Part shown: positions 15,077 through 16,368 of the stretch, piece after piece
How positions within the stretch are numbered: the stretch's first letter is position 1
Layout: each line of letters opens with the position of its first letter
Source: Thermoanaerobacterales bacterium
Lineage (GTDB): Bacteria; Actinomycetota; Acidimicrobiia; Acidimicrobiales; JACDCH01
Reading direction: 5' to 3'
Assembly (NCBI GenBank): GCA_017577565.1
Contig: PKRH01000082.1
Span: forward strand, 1-16,368
DNA: 16,368 bases
Program-made: the position numbers and the translations under genes
Notes under the pieces: model-generated
What the model was told of the DNA's origin: nothing
Seen by the model: only the letters and a program-made list of their open reading frames with translations
Database searches by the model: none

Positions 15077-15082
15077 TAGCCT
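15077..15082 (+). promoter_or_regulatory. Candidate -10 hexamer TAGCCT for the GH63-like gene
   Basis: TAGCCT matches TANNNT and lies 9 nt before the GTG at 15092. This suggests that the glycosidase gene has its own near-leaderless promoter rather than depending on read-through from metH. Confidence 0.4.
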
Positions 15083-15091
15083 CCGAGGGCG

Positions 15092-16368
15092 GTGGACAGG
15101 CTGCTGGGTGAGGCGATCGCCGTCCTCCGCGGCAACGATCGGGGGACCTGGACGCGCCCGGCCCCGCGCCTGTACCCCCACCAGTGGAGCTGGGACGCGG
15201 CCGTCGTCGCCATCGGCTGGGCCCACCTCGACCCCGACCGGGCGCTGGCCGAGCTGCGCTCGCTCCTGCGGGGCCAGTGGTCGACCGGGATGGTCCCCCA
15301 CATCGTCTACGACCCCACCGTCCCGCCAGGTGCGTACGAGCCGGGTCCGGGTCGGTGGGCCACGGCCGGCCTGTCCCCGCCGGGCGTGGCGACGAGCGGC
15401 ATCTGCCAGCCGCCGGTGCACGCCCTCGCGCTGGGCCGGGTGCGGGAGGTCGCCGCCGGGCGCGACGACGGCTCGCTGGCGCGGGTCGACCGCGCGATCG
15501 CCGCGCTCTACCCCCGGCTCGCCCGCTGGCACCGCTGGCTGCACACCGCCCGCGACCCCGAGGGCACGGGGCTGGTCACGATCTTCCACCCCTGGGAGAG
15601 CGGCCTCGACAACTCGCCCCGGTGGGACGAGGCCCTCGCCGCCGTGGCGCCGGACGACGGGCCGGCCGGGCCCCGCCCCGACCTGGCGCACGTCGCCGAC
15701 GCCGGCGAGCGGCCGACCGACACCGACTACCGCCGCTACCGGGCGCTGGTGCGGTCGCTCGCGGACCTCGGCTACGACCAGGCCGCCGCCCACCGCCACC
15801 ACCCGTTCCGCATGGCCGACGTGCTGTTCACGGCCGTGCTCGCGGCGGCGGACGAGGTGCTGGCCGACCTGGCCGTCGTCGCCGGCCACCCGGAGGCGGC
15901 GGACGGGCACCGGGCCGACGCCGCCCTCGCCCGGCGCGGCCTCGACGCCTGCTGGGACCCCGACCGCTGCGCCGCGCTCGACCGCGACCTCGTCCACGAC
16001 CGCGCCGTGCGGGCGGACACGATCGCCGGCTTCGCCCCGCTGATCGCCGGCTGCGACCCCGACCGGGCCCGGGCCCTCGTCGACCGGCTGACCGGCCCCG
16101 GCTACGCCGGGGCGCCCGGCCTGCGGTGGGCGGTGCCCCCGACCACGGCGGTGGACGACCCCGCCTTCGACCCCCGGTCGTACTGGCGGGGCCCGACCTG
16201 GCCGGTCGTGACCTGGCTGCTGTGGTGGGCGCTCGACCGCCAGGGCTGGCACGCCGCCGCCGAGCGGCTGCGGGCGGCGGCGATCGCCCAGCTGCGGGAG
16301 ACCGGCTGCAGCGAGTACGCCGACCCGATCGCCGGCCGGCCGCTCGGGTCCGAGGCCCAGTCGTGGAC
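15092..16368 (+). CDS. GH63-type glycosidase, mannosyl-/glucosylglycerate hydrolase-like (3' end missing)
   Basis: 425 codons are visible and the frame is open at the window edge, so the protein is incomplete. It belongs to the (alpha/alpha)6-barrel 'MGH1-like' group that includes bacterial mannosylglycerate and glucosylglycerate hydrolases. Motifs in order are YPHQWSWDAAVVAIGWAHLD (28-47, counting GTG as residue 1), HPWESGLDNSPRWDE (166-180), YWRGPTWPV, and CSEYADPIAGRPLGSEAQSW up to the edge. By analogy with GH63 enzymes D173 (GLDNSP) and E408 (SEYADP) are the candidate acid/base pair. The GTG at 15092 gives VDRLLGEAIAVLRGNDRG, which matches the usual N-terminus, and lies 9 nt after TAGCCT. 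No signal peptide is seen, so a cytosolic role in breaking down a compatible solute or storage glycoside is plausible. The exact substrate is not readable. Confidence 0.85.
   Translation, partial: MDRLLGEAIAVLRGNDRGTWTRPAPRLYPHQWSWDAAVVAIGWAHLDPDRALAELRSLLRGQWSTGMVPHIVYDPTVPPGAYEPGPGRWATAGLSPPGVATSGICQPPVHALALGRVREVAAGRDDGSLARVDRAIAALYPRLARWHRWLHTARDPEGTGLVTIFHPWESGLDNSPRWDEALAAVAPDDGPAGPRPDLAHVADAGERPTDTDYRRYRALVRSLADLGYDQAAAHRHHPFRMADVLFTAVLAAADEVLADLAVVAGHPEAADGHRADAALARRGLDACWDPDRCAALDRDLVHDRAVRADTIAGFAPLIAGCDPDRARALVDRLTGPGYAGAPGLRWAVPPTTAVDDPAFDPRSYWRGPTWPVVTWLLWWALDRQGWHAAAERLRAAAIAQLRETGCSEYADPIAGRPLGSEAQSW

Noticed and set aside
11444..16252. Very long open frame on the minus strand opposite metH and the glycosidase gene
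   Set aside because: It is a by-product of extreme GC3. Its translation is low-complexity (Val, Glu, Arg, Gly, Asp) with no domain, while the plus strand encodes a complete MetH.

Overview
The window comes from a very GC-rich genome (about three quarters G+C by eye, with almost every third codon position G or C). It looks like an actinobacterium, possibly of the Acidimicrobiia/Iamia type. That placement is inferred from composition, gene families and the leaderless promoter style, not from a phylogenetic marker. Coding density is very high: twelve genes are supported, the last cut by the window edge. No rRNA, tRNA, CRISPR array, insertion sequence or phage gene is visible.

Layout. Positions 1-234 are non-coding and start with a short T-rich stretch unlike the rest. 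Then, on the + strand, come a lipoprotein of the GH84 beta-N-acetylglucosaminidase (O-GlcNAcase-like) family (235-2286) and a two-gene ABC exporter (ATPase 2341-3288; TnrB3-like permease 3285-4922). Convergent to it are leucyl aminopeptidase pepA (4931-6439, -) and a MarR-type regulator (6450-6980, -). The regulator is divergent from a DHA2/EmrB-QacA-type MFS drug transporter (7042-8562, +). Next comes a minus-strand series: PduO-type cobalamin adenosyltransferase (8455-9006), a Nudix hydrolase (9017-9583), a YndJ-like membrane protein (9666-10643) and a DUF72 protein (10654-11433). Divergent from DUF72 is cobalamin-dependent methionine synthase metH (11540-15022, +), followed by a partial GH63/mannosylglycerate-hydrolase-like glycosidase (15092 to the edge).

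How the genes work together. The MarR/MFS pair is a standard self-contained efflux module with a clear twin operator. PduO makes adenosylcobalamin and MetH uses methylcobalamin, so both depend on cobalamin, but nothing in the sequence shows co-regulation. The rest is ordinary housekeeping or accessory metabolism. I do not see a new multi-gene system.

The strongest signal beyond the genes is in the start regions. Seven of the twelve start codons sit exactly 7 nt downstream of a TANNNT-like hexamer (TAGTGT, TACGGT, TAGGGT, TAGCGT and two imperfect forms), and three more sit 9-10 nt downstream. This fits widespread leaderless or near-leaderless transcription. At three minus-strand gene junctions the TAG stop codon of the upstream gene is itself the first half of the downstream gene's -10 hexamer, always with exactly 10 nt between stop and start. 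The same rule places the YndJ start on an ATC codon, which is unusual and should be checked.
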